NCBI GenBank assembly: GCA_037903355.1
Contig: JBAJFE010000023.1
Location: 1,674,001 to 1,738,000, forward strand
DNA: 64,000 bases
Reading direction: 5' to 3'
Source: Trichuris trichiura
Taxonomy: Eukaryota; Nematoda; Enoplea; Trichinellida; Trichuridae
The notes under the pieces are model-generated. The model was given only the letters and a program-made list of their open reading frames with translations, did not search any database and was not told the DNA's origin. The position numbers and the translations under genes are program-made. The first letter of the stretch is position 1. Each line of letters starts with the position of its first letter. Shown in pieces: positions 1-12,800 of this stretch.

Positions 1-319
1 TTGCGTACAGAGATTCTTCAATAACCTAGTACATACTCTACATTTATCTGGTTATATTAGGATTTATTCACACGTTTAGGTTAGTCGTTAATGTGTATAG
101 ACTAAGCATGTAAGTAGGACATATGTAGGTTGACAAATAGGTATGCAGTATATATTGTTCTTGAAAAAGTGTCGAGTTTTCGAAACTCTAGTTTCGATCT
201 ATTCTCTTGCGCATTTGCTGCATTACTGTTTGCCAAGCTGTATATGGTTCCGTAGCTACAAAAGTGCTCTTTCGCCCACAGCTTACCGTTCTTGAAAATG
301 TTCTCTCCTCGGTTTTTTA

Positions 320-601
320 TTGGCTTCTGCATTAGGGATGCGTAAGTATTGTTTTTTGGTCATAATGTTTTACCACTTCAAACTGGGCCCACAACGCCTC
401 CAACCTACGCGAAATATTCGTACTGCCTTGGACCCAGAGTGCATTATAGCACGAACAGTACAGCAGTGGTTTGAAAATTTGCCTTTGAAACAATTTATCA
501 CTGATGGGGGACCCTTACTGGTCAGTGATCAGCTGCGAACAATGAGCGCTATCAGGCTGTTGCGGTGGCTCAACCATAAACAATTACTCAGCCATTGGTA
601 G
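320..601 (+). pseudogene. Mariner-type transposase HTH fragment (decayed)
   Basis: A 93-codon open stretch resembles the N-terminal helix-turn-helix region of mariner transposases (also found in SETMAR-like proteins). The order FYHFKLG, then TRNIRTA, then RTVQQWFENL follows the family pattern of an EFK-LG helix, an ARNI-like helix and an RT-Q-WF recognition helix. It stops at 601. Downstream to about 1180 there are only short pieces, in several frames, that could be the catalytic part (for example YVYIDSRNPK near 750, and a possible NATRPRC near 984), with stops between them. No TIRs were found. I read this as a dead copy. The HTH match is fair; the downstream assignment is weak. Confidence 0.6.
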
Positions 602-1207
602 CGGATTTAAGAATATGTTATAGTATAATCTTTGTCCATTTGATCCACTTCGACGAAATGTAGAAGTTGCAGAACATTGCTTCACTCAAGTTGCTTGATA
701 ATCAAAAAGATGAGCGCCGCTTCCTTTGTGGCAACAACAACACTCGTTTCAGAAACCAATATGTATACATTGACAGTCGAAACCCCAAGTAGACCGAAAA
801 CGCACTGTAAAATTTCCCTTTACGGCATTTGTGCATTGGCATTTTCTAGATAAGGAATGTGTTTGAATAGAGGCGTTATTGTACTGGTCATATTCTTTAG
901 ATCACTAATCTTGAAAAAGAGCGGTATAATAACGTCTCTAGTCAATTATATTCTTTATATAGAAGATGCCAATGTAGAAATGCCACAAGGCCACGCTGTA
1001 TAGTGTATTTTCAGCCTATTCGGGATTTTGACCCTCACCGATATACAAAATGCAGATATATTTTATATGACCCATGTGCTATTGCATGTATTGTACGGCT
1101 GTCTACGGAATGACTATCCCCATGTGTAAGCTTAGAGTAGTGCGCAGCTGCGTCATAAAAAGCTGCATCTTTTTTGTTTAGCTCTTGTAAACGTAAAGTA
1201 AGCGTCG

Positions 1208-1755
1208 TTGCCGAAACTTCAACCGGCCAACTTACAACCTGAACGTCACTCGAGTCAACAAAAGCCGAAAGTCGACTTTAAATTGCGGGATCGAGGTAGA
1301 ACAAACATTTTGCCGCCGAAGGTGCCAAGCAATGTCATTCATTTGAAAAAGTTACGTACAACTTTCAAAGCTTATTTCAGGGGGCTGCAACGTGCTCGTG
1401 ACACTTCGTTAATAATTTTTCCCGCTGTTCCGGCGCGACAAAAATTTTTCGCTCGCATTAGCTGTACTTGAATTCGTCAGTGACCATTTCGGTGCCTTGA
1501 GAGAAATAGTCAACTGTCAGACTGCTTAGTAATCAAGCTGGTTGTTACCTTCAATAAAATTTTCCTCTTTCCGGAATCAATAATTCGTACGGATAATGAC
1601 ACGGCAGTGCTTAATTCCAAACGTAAAAGAGTTAGTTTGCTCAAGTCGCTCAAGCGGCATGACGAGGAGAATGCTCCAAGTTTGACGGCAGTGGAAGATA
1701 TTTCACGCGGAAACAACGCGAATTCAATAGGCGCAACTTTGAGGACAACTTAATG
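1208..1755 (+). other. Two adjacent coding-like open stretches, unrecognised
   Basis: Open frames at 1208-1471 and roughly 1575-1757 have fairly protein-like composition (basic, Gln/Pro-rich, then an RKRVSLLKSLKRHDEEN-like segment ending in a stop). They could be two exons of a small gene or degenerate element sequence. No clear start codon, no convincing splice pair and no family match were found, so no gene is called. Confidence 0.15.
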
Positions 1756-1757
1756 AG

Positions 1758-3559
1758 CTTCACAGTTGCTTCGTTGATCGTTGGACATATTAAAAAGGTC
1801 AATTGTACCTGCACACTTAGCGGAACTAACGTAATAATAAACTTAGAGCGGTAATCTATTCAGCCGCGCTTTATGGGTTCGAAGTCCACTTGGCGCTTTT
1901 CATTTCGTGTTGGAGGGAATGCCTAATTAAATTCCTCTTCTTAGCAACAAACAGTTGTTCAATAAGGATAACAGAATAACTGATCTTTCATCCGTAAAGT
2001 ATTACTCATTCCACAAATAGCTTTGTCAATTTATATTATCATTTATTCCTACCGCGCAGCTGTAAACTTCACCTTTATTATACTTCCCAACGTTTGATCC
2101 TTTTCAAAAGTTGCTAACGACTGAAAGTGCATAAAAAGTCTGTTACAGAAATGCCTAATGGCATTTTTTGAAGCTTGAGTATAATTAAATCAGGTAGAAT
2201 TTTGAAATAGCAAAAGAAAAGAAAAAGTGGGGTAATAGAATCAACTATATAGGTCTTAAGAACAAATCAATAATTTCTAGTGAGAATGATTTGACGGACT
2301 GTGATACAAAAGCATTTTTTCAGATGCTTATACGTAATTGTTGCCCATAGATTTCAACGCGCGTAAAGGGAACTGTACCCTTCCTTTTTTGCTTTGATAA
2401 AATAAGCTCAAAGTAATAGCTTTCTCACGTTATCAATAATGTCTTAACTATACAGTATAAGTATTAATATTTTATGCGACAATTTCCCCATTAAAAAAAA
2501 TTATTCATTAGAGTTTAGCTACTCCAGTTGGGAGGAATATAGCTTTGCCAAAGGACTTTTCCCGCTCGTATACGGCAGCACCGTTTTTACTAGGTGGTGA
2601 GCAAACTGACAGCGCTTTTGTCAACAAATCATAATAGTGTGCCAAAATTTTAGTGCGCAAATTGCGCCATTCTTTTTTTACCTTCTCTCCCATTGTCAAA
2701 AGACAAATGATAAAGGAAAGAAGAAAGCAAAGCCGACTTGCAAACTTTCCGCTTTCCGACAGACCGTTTAGCAAACGGGCCGTCGACTGCGTGAGATGGG
2801 AATGTGCCTGTTACAGTTTTTCTTACTTCAACAGGAAGTACAGTATTTTTTATTAGCTTAGCCAACTGTTTAGGTTCTTTACGTTGCGGAACATATTTCG
2901 CGATTTTTCGTATTTGGTTAGCAACAACAGCCTATGAGACAACTTTACAATGGGTATATTTCAGAAGTGCTCGCCCGCTCCATTTTTAAGAGAAAAAATA
3001 TTAGAATTTTTGAAAAATCTTTGTCCTTCCTTCATTGAAACTTAGCGATGATTTTTAAGAGTCAGCGGAGATCCATCTTCCTACTTCAGCGCTGTCTGTT
3101 ATCAAAGGTGAAAGCGAAATCGCAGACATGTTTTTTTTATCAAGAAGAAGTGGCCCTACTTTTCCCAAAAATTCAGAATTTCTCAGCTTTGTAATTAAAA
3201 AGAACTTTTTATTCTTTCCTCCGTATAAGAGGACCGTCAGTAGACTTTTCTGAAGCATTTGAAAATTGAGTTTTACGTTTAGTACAATTTTACTACATTT
3301 TAAATGATTGAACGTCAGTTGCCTCAAAATGTGAATGGGCGCTCATATCATTTTCCATAAATAACTTAAATACGTCGTTTTCTACTAATAGTATTACCCC
3401 AACTGTTTTTTGGGTGATGTACGTATATATATATATATACTCTTATTTATTTATATTTATGTATAAAATATTAAAGCATTTTTGCTTTTACTTCTCACTG
3501 ATGACACAACTGGAAAAGTTGCAGGTAACTTATACGGAGAAATCTTAAGTTTTCTATCT
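1758..3559. other. Non-coding stretch, nothing recognised
   Basis: AT-rich DNA with only short open frames that mirror each other on both strands. There is a short (TA)n tract near 3424-3440. No gene, RNA gene or element was recognised. Confidence 0.5.
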
Positions 3560-3842
3560 GCATGAAAGGTTTTCAGCCAAGTTCATATAAGCTGATGAAG
3601 AACTGAGAAAATATATATATATATATATATATAGTAGAACCTCCATAAGTTGACCACCCAAGGGACTGAGAAAAACTGATCAACATAAGAGGCTGTGGGT
3701 ATATTATATTATTAACGTGCGGACTAACCAAGTGGTCAAAATTCAGTCAACTTAGGGGGGTGGTCGACATAGAGAGGTGGTCAACTTCGGAAGTTCTACT
3801 GTATATATATATATATATATAATCACTGAAAGCCTTTCATGC
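3560..3842. mobile_element. Nested foldback element with an inner pogo/Tc1-mariner-like MITE
   Basis: An outer 17-bp inverted repeat (3560-3576 and 3826-3842, one mismatch) encloses two (TA)n tracts. Between the tracts, 3634-3801 forms a second inverted repeat whose ends read GTAGAACCTCC and, on the other side, GTTCTACTG. Further in, GTTGACCACC pairs with GGTGGTCAAC. The GTAGAACCTC-type end flanked by TA is like the ends of pogo/Tc1-mariner elements as I remember them. There is no transposase, so this is a non-autonomous copy apparently inserted into a TA microsatellite. Confidence 0.6.
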
Positions 3843-6800
3843 TGGTGAAAAGTCTAATTCTCACTCAGCAGATTCAAAGAACTGATTAGATGAAATTGCA
3901 GCTCCACCCTGTCAAGAAGAAGCGAAAACAATGACATCAGTTAAAAAAAGTTTCTTCAAGCTTATGGATTCAGTGTATTTATTCAAATTTTTTAAATCCA
4001 ATCATAATTTGTTGTTCTTTAAAGTCCGCCTATGACTTAAGCCTGATCGAAATCGCATTTTCACCTTATTACCAAAAATATCATTGCGGAACGTTTTCAG
4101 TGATGGTTATATGGAAGATTTGGCTGCAACAGTCTTTCATTCAATGTGGCTTAGTAAGTCCGTCATTTTTAAATTCTTCCGACGAAGTTTGTTTCTGCAA
4201 AGTCTGTCGACACAACCGATTGGCTCAACCTTATTTGTGTTCACACATACGAAGTTGCTCGACAGCGTGAGATGAATATTCGGAATTTATTAGCGTACAA
4301 CTCAGCAATCAATTGCCTACAAGCAAAATTTCACTTTCAATTCCCTTTTAAGGGAATTAACGCTGGGGAATAGAGGAGCGTATATGGACATTATTAATAC
4401 TTAAGTATGTGGTACAAAAAAATGGCTTTACGTAGCTTGTAGCTTAGTTGGCTGGAAAAAATGCAGAGAACATGAAAAGTCCGCTTTCGTAAAGGAGCAA
4501 AATAAATGGGACACAAATGTCGCTGACCGCTTAGCTGCTCGACTGAGTCAATAAATGCGTCAAAGGAAACAGCTCAAGCGTTTCATCAAGACACTGTTCA
4601 ACCTTAAGGTGAAGACAGATTTGTCACTGTCAATGGTCACGACGAAGAAGCAGATTCTTTTGAAGCGATAAAGTCCTCTTCTCACTTCTTTTCAATGCAT
4701 TGTCGCATCCACGTCTTAACAGAAGTATTTTACAACAAAAAGTTTAAGCCGTCCTTGCCAAATTAGCATCCAGCGATTCGGGCCGAAATTTCTCATATCT
4801 AATGGTTGTGTTTTATTTAAATTATTTGAATGACAAGCAAAGATCGTCAAGCAGTTAAAGAGTATTTTTTGCTTGGTACAAAATTGTCCTGCCCAACGTG
4901 GATACAAGAAGCATACGACCCAACTTTTCCGCAATTCAATGCTCAAAAGGTAAGCTGATACGTACCAGAATTTACCATATAAATTCAATACTTTAAATTG
5001 TACTAAAGCAATCTCAAACTTTCCCTTTTTTATTATTGTGGAATTTTTTTTATTCTGTATAATTGTAAAAAAATTACAAGCTTATTTGAGCATTAGCGTC
5101 TGCTTAAATTCGTATTGTTGGAAATAGAGGGCAATCTGGAGGCATAGTATAAGCGTGCAATTTTTGCTTTGTCAATCTTTTTTTGCATACAGTAGGACAG
5201 ACGAGTAGGAAGAGGAAAGTTGAATGGAAATTTTCCGGCGTCCTTAGCTTAACAAAGAGTTGTTGGCCAACAAACTTTTTAGTATATCCTCCGACATACC
5301 ATTGGCCGTACGAACTCTTTTCTCTGGCCGCCTCAAAGGAACATCAGACCGACAAAAACGTTTTCACATGGTTTGTTTTTTTACCAGCGGCTGTCACGGT
5401 TGGGCTGTATCGCCAATATTACTTACCTTTAAGCGGTACTCAAAAATAGAAAACGAGAGAATGCTATTTATTTTTTTGATCAGATCCTCAAAGCGGTGGA
5501 GACAATTGACTGACAGAAAGATGGAGGAGGAAAAAATTAATTGGCCAACTTGAAAGGCGATTAAACGTTGTGCCGTAAAGTTTTGGACGTACACTTTGAA
5601 CATCGTCGTCGTACCTGCTAGCGATGGGTTAAATCTTCTTTTGGGCGACGAGACCAAAGGAGATGTCTTACGGTAAGGGATTGGCGCCACAAGTTCGCGC
5701 TAAGCTGAGTCGGCGGCTTGACTGGACAAACTTTTATTGTGTGAAAACGGCAAAGGCAAATTTACGGCTGCCAACTGCCCGCCACTGGTTCAGGGACTCG
5801 ACTGCGCCATGATGTCTGCCAACAGGCGAGCGGTTCCTTTTCCGATGGACGATGGCAAAGAGAGCGCCGTACCCTATCGCCGGGCCGCTATGCAAAATGG
5901 ATCGACCGTCCATGGATGAACAGTTGCACAAACAAATTTATCTGAAATGCTACACGTCGTTTTGCAGCGATAGTTAAAACAAACAACTGTCCCAAAGATG
6001 AAAGAATGGCATGTCGTTGTGATATGAAAGCTAGGAAAGGCAAATTTAGCAGTGCCGTTAGGTCTGCTACGGCGGGCCGGAAAGAAGTTTCTGGCAAAGT
6101 GTTGCCACAGCGTCTCTCCTTCATCTTTTCACTGCCGACTCTTGATAGCTAATAGGGGCCTATTGCAATAGACATGTAATAACAGGCGCGCGCTCAAGCA
6201 AGCAACCGCCTCTCAACACCAGACGTAGTAGCTATTCGCCAAAAGCTTACCACAATTAGGCATGCAAACAATTAAACCCCTTGCCGCCAGTCGGGAACTA
6301 CCAAAAGGATTTCTTCCGTTACCATTTTGGAGACGGTAGCTTCAAGAAATAGTAAGAATCTGTCAAAATCTTTTTTCCCTTACCGAACCACATTCCGAAC
6401 CAACTTAGCACTCTCATATTTTGCTACTTCCATATACAGACAGATTTACTTTATTTTGAGAGATCTTACAAGGGATTTCACCGCGGGAATATCATATGTC
6501 ATCTTAGTTAAAGGTGGTACTACTTTTCAGCTTCTCTTTACATAACACACATTTGGCGACTTGTCAGGCTTAGAGGAATGGGTGCTTCATTGGTCTTTGG
6601 TAAAACCTATCCGTCCGCTAGAAGCTTTCCTTTGCGTAATGGATAACCCTGTTTCGCCTCCGTCAGCTAATGGCTAATCAAAAAGTAAAACACGCAAAGC
6701 GTACATCCGTTTCCTGTCTGCGCCGCACAAGTAAGCGAACAATTTCAGCTGACGGCATTACGCTTTTGGGAATGCTAACGGGTCGCTCTAGCTTCGGCTC

Positions 6801-8790
6801 AGTGTAGCAGCTTTTGTAGAGACGCGTATAAGCTTTGCAAGTTCATATTCAACTATGACGAAGCGAAAAGGCTGCTGCGGTAGCATACTGTAGCATAGCT
6901 AGGAAGATCATCTTAATAAAAACAAATAGATTCAATTTGGTTGTGCCCATAGCCTAACAGATCTTCACTATGCATTTATTAATACTAATAGCCGCCAAAG
7001 TGTAGAAACAAAGGCTGATCACCCTTACATGATTATTTGATCTGTCAGAATGAGCTGAGAGATGACGGGTTGGTTCCTTTTCTCAAGCTCATCTCCAATG
7101 TTTGAAAAATTAGCACTTAGATGTCAGCTGGTGATGTTCTGTCTGTTGTGCGGTTGAGAGGGTTCTATTGCCTAATCCAAAGATGAACGAAGCGTCGTCG
7201 TCACCTGGCGCCAGCCACTTGACCGATCAGACTGCCAGTTATGTCATCGTCAGTCGTGTCAGATATCTGAACGTTTCGTCTGAATGGGGACGCAGTTTGA
7301 AAACAAGCTCTAACAAAGAGGCGGTAAGTTTGTCCGTCCACTCGACCAGTGGTGAACAGATGCCTTTTCCCGCGGTCGCCTTTTCCTTCCGCCAGCATTG
7401 ATGAAAAGGTGAAAAGTGTCTGCGCGCGCTCATGTTTGCCCGCGGTGGGGATTCGATTAGTTCCATTTGGCGTCATCAAGGCTCGGGGGTAGGTAAACTG
7501 TTGCCATGCAAAGATTGATATTGAGCAACGGATGGACAACAGATTAGTGAACAATCAATTCTATTCAATTCCAATCATACGCGCAGCGCAAACTGTACCT
7601 GCCCAGTTCTCATCTATGCCTTCCCGCCAGCCAATTGCCGCTCTCTACGGGATATCATTTATGCAAAAGACTACCGTAATCATGAAGGTTAATCCAGAGT
7701 TGACCTAACAAGCTCTAAGCCTGATTGTCATGCGATGACCTTAGACGACAACTTGCTTTTACAGTATTCTACTTGATTGCGTCCATATTTATGCAGTGTC
7801 TACATTGCGCTATAACATATGAATAAAGAATATGCTAACCTTAGATGGTGAAGCCTACAATATCCCTTTGCAATTCGTCTAAGCGTGGAATTCCATTTCT
7901 TTTTTGTATCATGAGAAAAGAAGGCACCTAAGCATATTGAATCACTTGAATAGGCTTAGGCTTAGGCTAACAGGCAGTTGAGGGAAGGATATGCTTAGAA
8001 CGATTGTGTACAAGTGTTGCTACGTGTACTTGTCGTCGGAACGGCGAATGATAATGTTATTAATAGAGCCGCTGTTTGGCTATATTAAATTTCCTTTGCG
8101 CATGTAAATTCTTCAATAATAGAAATTGTTGTTCACGACCCATTTTGACGAAAGCACAGTATGTACCTGGCTGCCGCCGCCGCCGCTGCCGTCGCCGTTG
8201 CTTTGCTAACCAACAGGGCAGGTGCAAAAACGGCCAAGCGTGAATGGCGGCCTTGGAAACAGCCGCCCCGTTGTCGAGCTGTAATTTCATAGCCGCAGGA
8301 AACTTGTTGTTACCCGGCTAGAACGTGATTGGTCAACCGTTGGATGCCATCGTCAGCGCAAGCGGTTGCCGGTTGCGTGGCCACTGAAAACCAATGCCCG
8401 CCTGTTTCGTGTTGAAGCAAAAACGACAATGACGGCGAGATCTGGTTGCGCGCCGTTTCCAGGGTTCAATTTCCGGTGAACCTCTTCCAACTTGTCACCC
8501 TCATGTTCAAGCTAATAATCATCTCGCTTATACAGTAAGCTACAAACGCGAACAGCTGCGTAATTCCATTAGGCTTTCCAAACAAGTCAACGCGATTAGA
8601 ACAGTACGAGCGTAAATTTTCATTTCAAAACCCGTCTATTAAAAGGAAAGGAAACAATAAGTAAACAAGTGTCGAAAACGTACGCTGATACGGTTTGACG
8701 ATGTAAATGGCCAAAGTAAGGCCTAACGCACGCTAAGCTTCTCCGTCTTTGTCCGCGACATCTGAGCAACGACCTGTTGGGCTAAACAAT
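3843..8790. other. Long non-coding stretch upstream of the 3' end of FoxD
   Basis: No gene could be supported. Open frames at 5183-5690, 5734-5931 and 7168-7554 occur on both strands at once and match no family I know. A (GCC)n-like run lies at about 8171-8199, and a (TTAGGC)2-like tract at about 7951-7968. The stretch may hold FoxD regulatory DNA, but nothing in the sequence proves that. Confidence 0.4.
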
Positions 8791-9855
8791 TCAGGCGGTT
8801 GTCATCCAAGGCATTTGCTGTCTGGATTGCTGATTATTTAGGAAATGGATCGCAGGTAAAAAGATTGGAGAAGCTTCAACCGGCTTGACCACATTTGGTA
8901 GCACAGGGTTCAGCGAGTTGATATGCTGATGATGCTGCTGGATGGCGGCGGCTTGCGGAATCAAGGGCAAAGTCGGCATCAACGGGTTGCCGAAGGCGAC
9001 CATTGAATCTAGTATGCTTTCAACGGAAAAAAATCCCTTGGCGCCACCGCCGCTGGCTGTTCTGCAATCAAGAACGCCGGGTGCTACAATAGGCTTGTTG
9101 CACCACACGGTAGGCGAAAGTGGACTAGGCGACATGCTAACTGGAAATGTTGGCACCCTCAACCCGCTGGACCAAGCAACAGCGGTTGGCGCCTGCTGCG
9201 GCGGCGGGCAACGTATTTGTCTTGAGCCGGCTAATGTTGCACCCATGAAAGGAGGTGCCCTTGTCAGCGATACTACTGGATCGGTCATATTCAAAAATTG
9301 GCTGAGCTGCGTTGAACGCTTGAAACGTTTGCGTCTTCTTAGAAAACTTCCGTTGTCGAACATGTCCTCGCTGGCTGGGTCCAACGTCCAATAATTACCC
9401 TTGCCAGGATTGCCTGGCTCACGGGGCACCTTAACAAAGCAGTCATTCAAAGACAAATTGTGCCGGATGCTATTCTGCCACGCAGGAAACTTCTCCCTGT
9501 AGTAGGGAAAACGATTCATAATGAATTCGCATATATGGCTTAGTGTCAACTTCTTTTCAGGCGAATTCAGTATGGCCATAGTGATTAGCGCTATGTACGA
9601 ATACGGAGGCTTAACCGAATGAGACAATCGCTTCTTGTGCACCTCTTCGGCGGATGATTGCTCTGAGTCATTGCCTTCAGACATCACTGAGTCGGCGCCT
9701 TTGTATTCCGATGACGAACTTCCTCCCGGCGAAGGTTGCTCACGTTCCGGAGAATCGGTAGGAGCAGACGTGGAACCACAAAGAATCTCTTCCATCGAGA
9801 AACGCATCTTGTTTGGATGGGTTGTCGTCGTGGTCGTCGTCACTTTTTCGCTCAT
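8791..9855 (-). CDS. foxD: Forkhead transcription factor, FoxD class (unc-130-like)
   Basis: Single-exon, 354-residue nuclear DNA-binding protein. The forkhead domain spans about residues 82-181 and is intact: it starts [15 protein letters not shown], contains the recognition-helix region [17 protein letters not shown], and ends with wing 2, [15 protein letters not shown]. The last segment together with [17 protein letters not shown] is typical of FoxD. Two Groucho-type eh1-like motifs are visible: FSMEEIL (about residues 19-25) and FSVESIL (about 276-282). The second sits where FoxD proteins usually carry theirs. The N-terminus is Ser/Glu-rich and the C-terminus Pro/His/Gln-rich. The start was chosen as the first Met of the frame. 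FoxD proteins usually repress transcription in neural, mesodermal or migrating-cell programmes; the closest C. elegans gene would be unc-130. The gene stands alone in long non-coding DNA, as developmental regulators often do. Confidence 0.93.
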   Translation of the reverse strand: MSEKVTTTTTTTHPNKMRFSMEEILCGSTSAPTDSPEREQPSPGGSSSSEYKGADSVMSEGNDSEQSSAEEVHKKRLSHSVKPPYSYIALITMAILNSPEKKLTLSHICEFIMNRFPYYREKFPAWQNSIRHNLSLNDCFVKVPREPGNPGKGNYWTLDPASEDMFDNGSFLRRRKRFKRSTQLSQFLNMTDPVVSLTRAPPFMGATLAGSRQIRCPPPQQAPTAVAWSSGLRVPTFPVSMSPSPLSPTVWCNKPIVAPGVLDCRTASGGGAKGFFSVESILDSMVAFGNPLMPTLPLIPQAAAIQQHHQHINSLNPVLPNVVKPVEASPIFLPAIHFLNNQQSRQQMPWMTTA

Positions 9856-12800
9856 CTAAACAGGATCACGTCGCTTCTGCCTCTTCTCCAAACTGTGACG
9901 ACAAAAGCCTATTCACCTTGCCAGTTCTGACTGGTCCAGCGGGAGGCGAATCTCCATTGGTAAGATGTTGAGCAAAGGCGCCGCGTCTAGCGACCACTGT
10001 CTCCGCCTTCTTTTCAAGACTCGTCGCGCAACAACCAATCAGCTTCCGCCAGCTGACGGGATGAAAATTTTCGGCCTTTACTAGATTGGTTAGAAAATGT
10101 GCATTGCGCGCGACATCTTGTTGTCCACGGTTGATTAAAAGGTCGGTGAAGCGCGAAAATGACCACCAAATGGCCACCGGTAGGACAAACGGTCTGTCAA
10201 CTCAACCGTACCGGGGTGCTGGTCCGCGGAATCCCAAAGCGACCAGCTCTCATTAGCCCTACCGAATTGCAGTGCTAAAAGGCCGAATCATTTGATGGCT
10301 AATTTCCTTTTTTCCCAATTATCTCCGCTCGACCTACGCGGCCCTCCTATAGCGCGCTGCCCTTTGACCGCCAGGCGATTCTCAGCCCCATTATTTTTCA
10401 ATTTGAAGAAACTAAACGCGCGCGTGCGTGCGAGCAAACAGATTATCCAAATTTGTAAACAATCACCGAAAAGCTCCAACTTCATTTCAAGCCATCCGCT
10501 TGCGAAACTACGTCGCTGACATGTACATGTACGCATAAGTTTTGTGGTCAATTTCAGTGTTTTGACAAATGCGCAACTACTCGGATATGCCATACTAATA
10601 TTAGCAGTGTACGCTGCGTTTGTCCGTAAGCTCATTACCTTTAAGAGCAAATGCCGAACAAAGCTCTTCGCCTACGCTTCGTCGTCGGCTCGCTGGACCG
10701 CCTGAACAACTGTGCCGCCGCATTATTCTAAGGGGATTACTAAGTCGCTCCTTATAGGTCATAGTGTACCAACGTAAAGGACAGAGGATACGGATTGTTA
10801 TGAAAATAATCAGCTAGACAACCGACAAAGCCAAGGACGCTGAGTTCTGTTCAACCCACTAATACGAAAGCATTCAGGTCATGTTTGAAGGATCTTCCAA
10901 GCTCGCCTTTGTTTGCCTGTACCTCCTCCTGATGGACGTCTCGTCAGGGAGCGGTTCGCGACTGAACAATGGCTCTATAATTTATAATGGAGCTGTAAAT
11001 GAGATATTTGACCATCGGTAGGCGGAAAAGCTTTTCAAAGCACCAAAAGAGTGACCGCCGGACAGAGTGAAGTGGATTCGCGCGAGATAGGAATTTGGTC
11101 AAGTGCTCGGGAAAGTTGGCCAGGCAGCCGCTTTGGCGCCAGGTGGAACCTTGGATGGTCAAAAAGCGGTTCGTCAATTGGTAACCTCCCTTGTAAGGCC
11201 GTTTTTAAGCAGGTATCGTCGTTGCGGCGTGTCAGGCTGTTGATGGACGCCCAACGGACAATAATCAGCTTAACGTGAACAATAAGGAGCGGCCGGTTCG
11301 CTCAATTTCTCGCTGACCCAACGAGAGACCATCTCCATTGTGCAACGGTGTCTTTAGCGTTCAGTGTCGACACATTGACCTTCCAAGCGTGACGATTGCT
11401 TGGTAGCCGTGTGCAATCGTTTTCGCGCCAATCACTGAGCATTGAATGGCCAAACTTTGATCCCGTATAATGGCAAACAGTATGCTAACGAGTAGGCGCG
11501 CCGTGGGAAGTCATCGGAAATTGCTTTCCACCTTGTTTCACTTACCCGCGCGCGACCAGATGAACATAATCAAAACTGAAGCTTTTGACAACGGCTAACC
11601 GAAGCCAGCTGCAGAAGCCACTCGTCACCTAATATAGACGTTTTCTGCAATTATACACACATACACACACTGGCTAATAATTTCCCTTTCTGCCTTTATC
11701 AGCTTCATTGAATAGTTATTAGGCAAAGTTTTAAGTACAACTTTTCCAATATAAGCTTGGACGTGTTACGTACAAAAAAGGAGGGAGAAACAGGCGTCTA
11801 ATCAATGTCTATAGATGGTGCACATTTTGCCGATCGTGTCGCTTCGCAGCAAGCGCCCATAGTCGGCTTATAATTTTTCCATTCATTCAGTCCACCTCGA
11901 GGCCAGCGATATTCGTTCAATATTGGCAAGTACAGGCGTTGTTTCCAAACTTGCCGGCGTCAGCTGGTCTCCGAACAATTTGTACCCAAAAGCTCGAGCG
12001 CTCCGCAACTTGCCGCTCGCCGTTGCTGTTCGAAAGCTTTTGGCGCTTTTACGCTCTTTGTCATCCAAATGGACAGCATCGATCTTTGCAGAGAAAGAGA
12101 GCAGCCAAACTACAGGACAAGACCGACCTTCCATTTCGACCCGACCGACGGTTGAGAGCGGCTGCCATTTGCCTGCCGGAAGTGAAGGCTCTTTCGTGGC
12201 GCCTTGCCGACTGCTCCGGAAAGCCTGAACGTCTTGCAAACCAACTGCGCAACTTGTAGCTACTCAGCTGGCAGAAGAACAACTATAGCAATTGTTCCCG
12301 CCAAGAAATACGCAACGCTTTCTTGCCCTTCATATCCAGCCTTATATACGTACCTATGCAAATTTTGAGCAAATCTGCTTTGCCGAATATGTACGTATAA
12401 GTCAAATAATCCTCTTGGGCTTCAATATTGAAAGCGTGAGGTATTAAGCACACTTAGCTTTGAAAAATGCTTATGCAAATTGGAATTACGCAAAACGATG
12501 ATAATGTGTATTGATTAAGCTCCGCTCCGCAAAATAGTTCATGAATAATGTATGGAATAATAGATTCCGCGGAATTTCCCAAAAGTAGTATTAACAATTA
12601 GGGATGACGCCCGTAAAAGTCCAAAAGGAAATGCCGTAGCTAATTCCTTTAGCGTGTTGTGCAGCATATCCTTTTTTGGTCAGAGTACATTCGAGAAAAA
12701 GATGCGTTTGAAGCTGCCTCTGCTTTTCTTGTTTCGGAGAGAGTAGCTGTGCTTTAAAGGAAGGCGGGTGAACATATTTGGAAGCTCGCAATGGTCCGAA

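Noticed and set aside
4437..4470. tRNA-like A box (TAGCTTAGTTGG)
   Set aside because: No acceptor stem or T-arm GGTTCRANNCC follows at the right distance. The similar TGGCTTAGTGG near 58580 fails in the same way.
8942..9859. Open frames on the plus strand (150 and 74 codons) opposite FoxD
   Set aside because: Antisense shadows of a conserved, GC-richer coding sequence; no family match and no start or splice context.
11883..12282. Four overlapping open frames on both strands
   Set aside because: No single frame stands out, there is no recognisable protein, and simultaneous openness points to base composition rather than coding.
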